Positions 5,720 to 5,758 of a stretch of 5,758 nucleotides of DNA are shown here, piece by piece (the stretch's first letter is position 1; each line of letters starts with the position of its first letter). The translations under genes were made by a program, and so were the position numbers. Below the pieces are notes generated by a model that searched no databases, had not been told where the DNA came from, and worked only from the letters and a program-made list of their open reading frames with translations. The stretch is from assembly GCA_900549045.1 (NCBI GenBank), contig URNE01000175.1, forward strand, positions 1 to 5,758. The letters are read 5' to 3'. Origin of the DNA: an uncultured bacterium. Lineage in GTDB: Bacteria > Verrucomicrobiota > Lentisphaeria > Victivallales > UBA1829.

Positions 5720-5758
5720 ATGCAGAATCTCTCAAAATACGGTTTGAAATTTGTTCCG
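5720..5758 (+). CDS. Start of an unidentified protein (3' partial)
   Basis: Thirteen codons, MQNLSKYGLKFVP, run open to the window edge. A modest Shine-Dalgarno-like AAAAAGG (5705-5711) ends 8 bases before the ATG, and a promoter-like sequence lies about 40 bases upstream. The visible part is too short to identify. The start call rests on spacing and on the AT-rich intergenic region before it, and another start further right cannot be excluded. Confidence 0.5.
   Translation, partial: MQNLSKYGLKFVP

Noticed and set aside
1..5758. CRISPR array, insertion sequence, tRNA/rRNA or phage genes
   Set aside because: No regularly spaced repeats, terminal inverted repeats with transposase motifs, cloverleaf or rRNA signatures were seen. 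Apart from short edges, the window is filled by six protein genes and one short intergenic region at the right end.

Overview
The window looks like a bacterial chromosome segment with GC-rich coding sequence and AT-rich spacers. A diaminopimelate (DAP)/lysine gene pair (dapF, dapA) implies a DAP-type cell wall or lysine synthesis by the DAP route. The divergent promoter region at the right end fits a sigma-70 pattern. Gene content and protein style are compatible with the PVC group (for example Lentisphaerota such as Victivallis), but that is a guess from protein flavour, not something the window proves. No mobile element, CRISPR array, tRNA or rRNA was seen.

Layout. Bases 1-4260 form one tight plus-strand cluster of five genes: a membrane-anchored TPR-like protein (5' end missing), a TrmH/SpoU-family RNA methyltransferase, dapF, dapA, and a two-part protein ending in a PHP phosphoesterase domain. 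Three of the four junctions overlap by 1 or 4 bases (TAATG, ATGA, ATGA). Only dapF-dapA has a gap, 28 bases with its own Shine-Dalgarno site. The cluster is very probably one transcript with translational coupling. Its promoter lies left of the window. A convergent 443-codon minus-strand gene (4303-5634) encodes an ADP-ribosylglycohydrolase-family protein. A GC-rich hairpin sits between the convergent genes. At the right end the minus-strand gene and a new plus-strand gene (from 5720, only 13 codons visible) are fired by two divergent promoters whose -10 elements overlap.

How the genes relate. DapA makes the first committed intermediate of the DAP branch and DapF makes meso-DAP, so those two share a pathway. 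The TPR protein, the RNA methyltransferase and the PHP protein have no obvious biochemical link to it and may be operon passengers. The most unusual item is the PHP protein: its first ~140 residues look like a calcineurin-type metallophosphoesterase domain that has lost its metal-binding residues, joined to an apparently intact PHP active site. I did not find convincing evidence of an entirely new multi-gene system.
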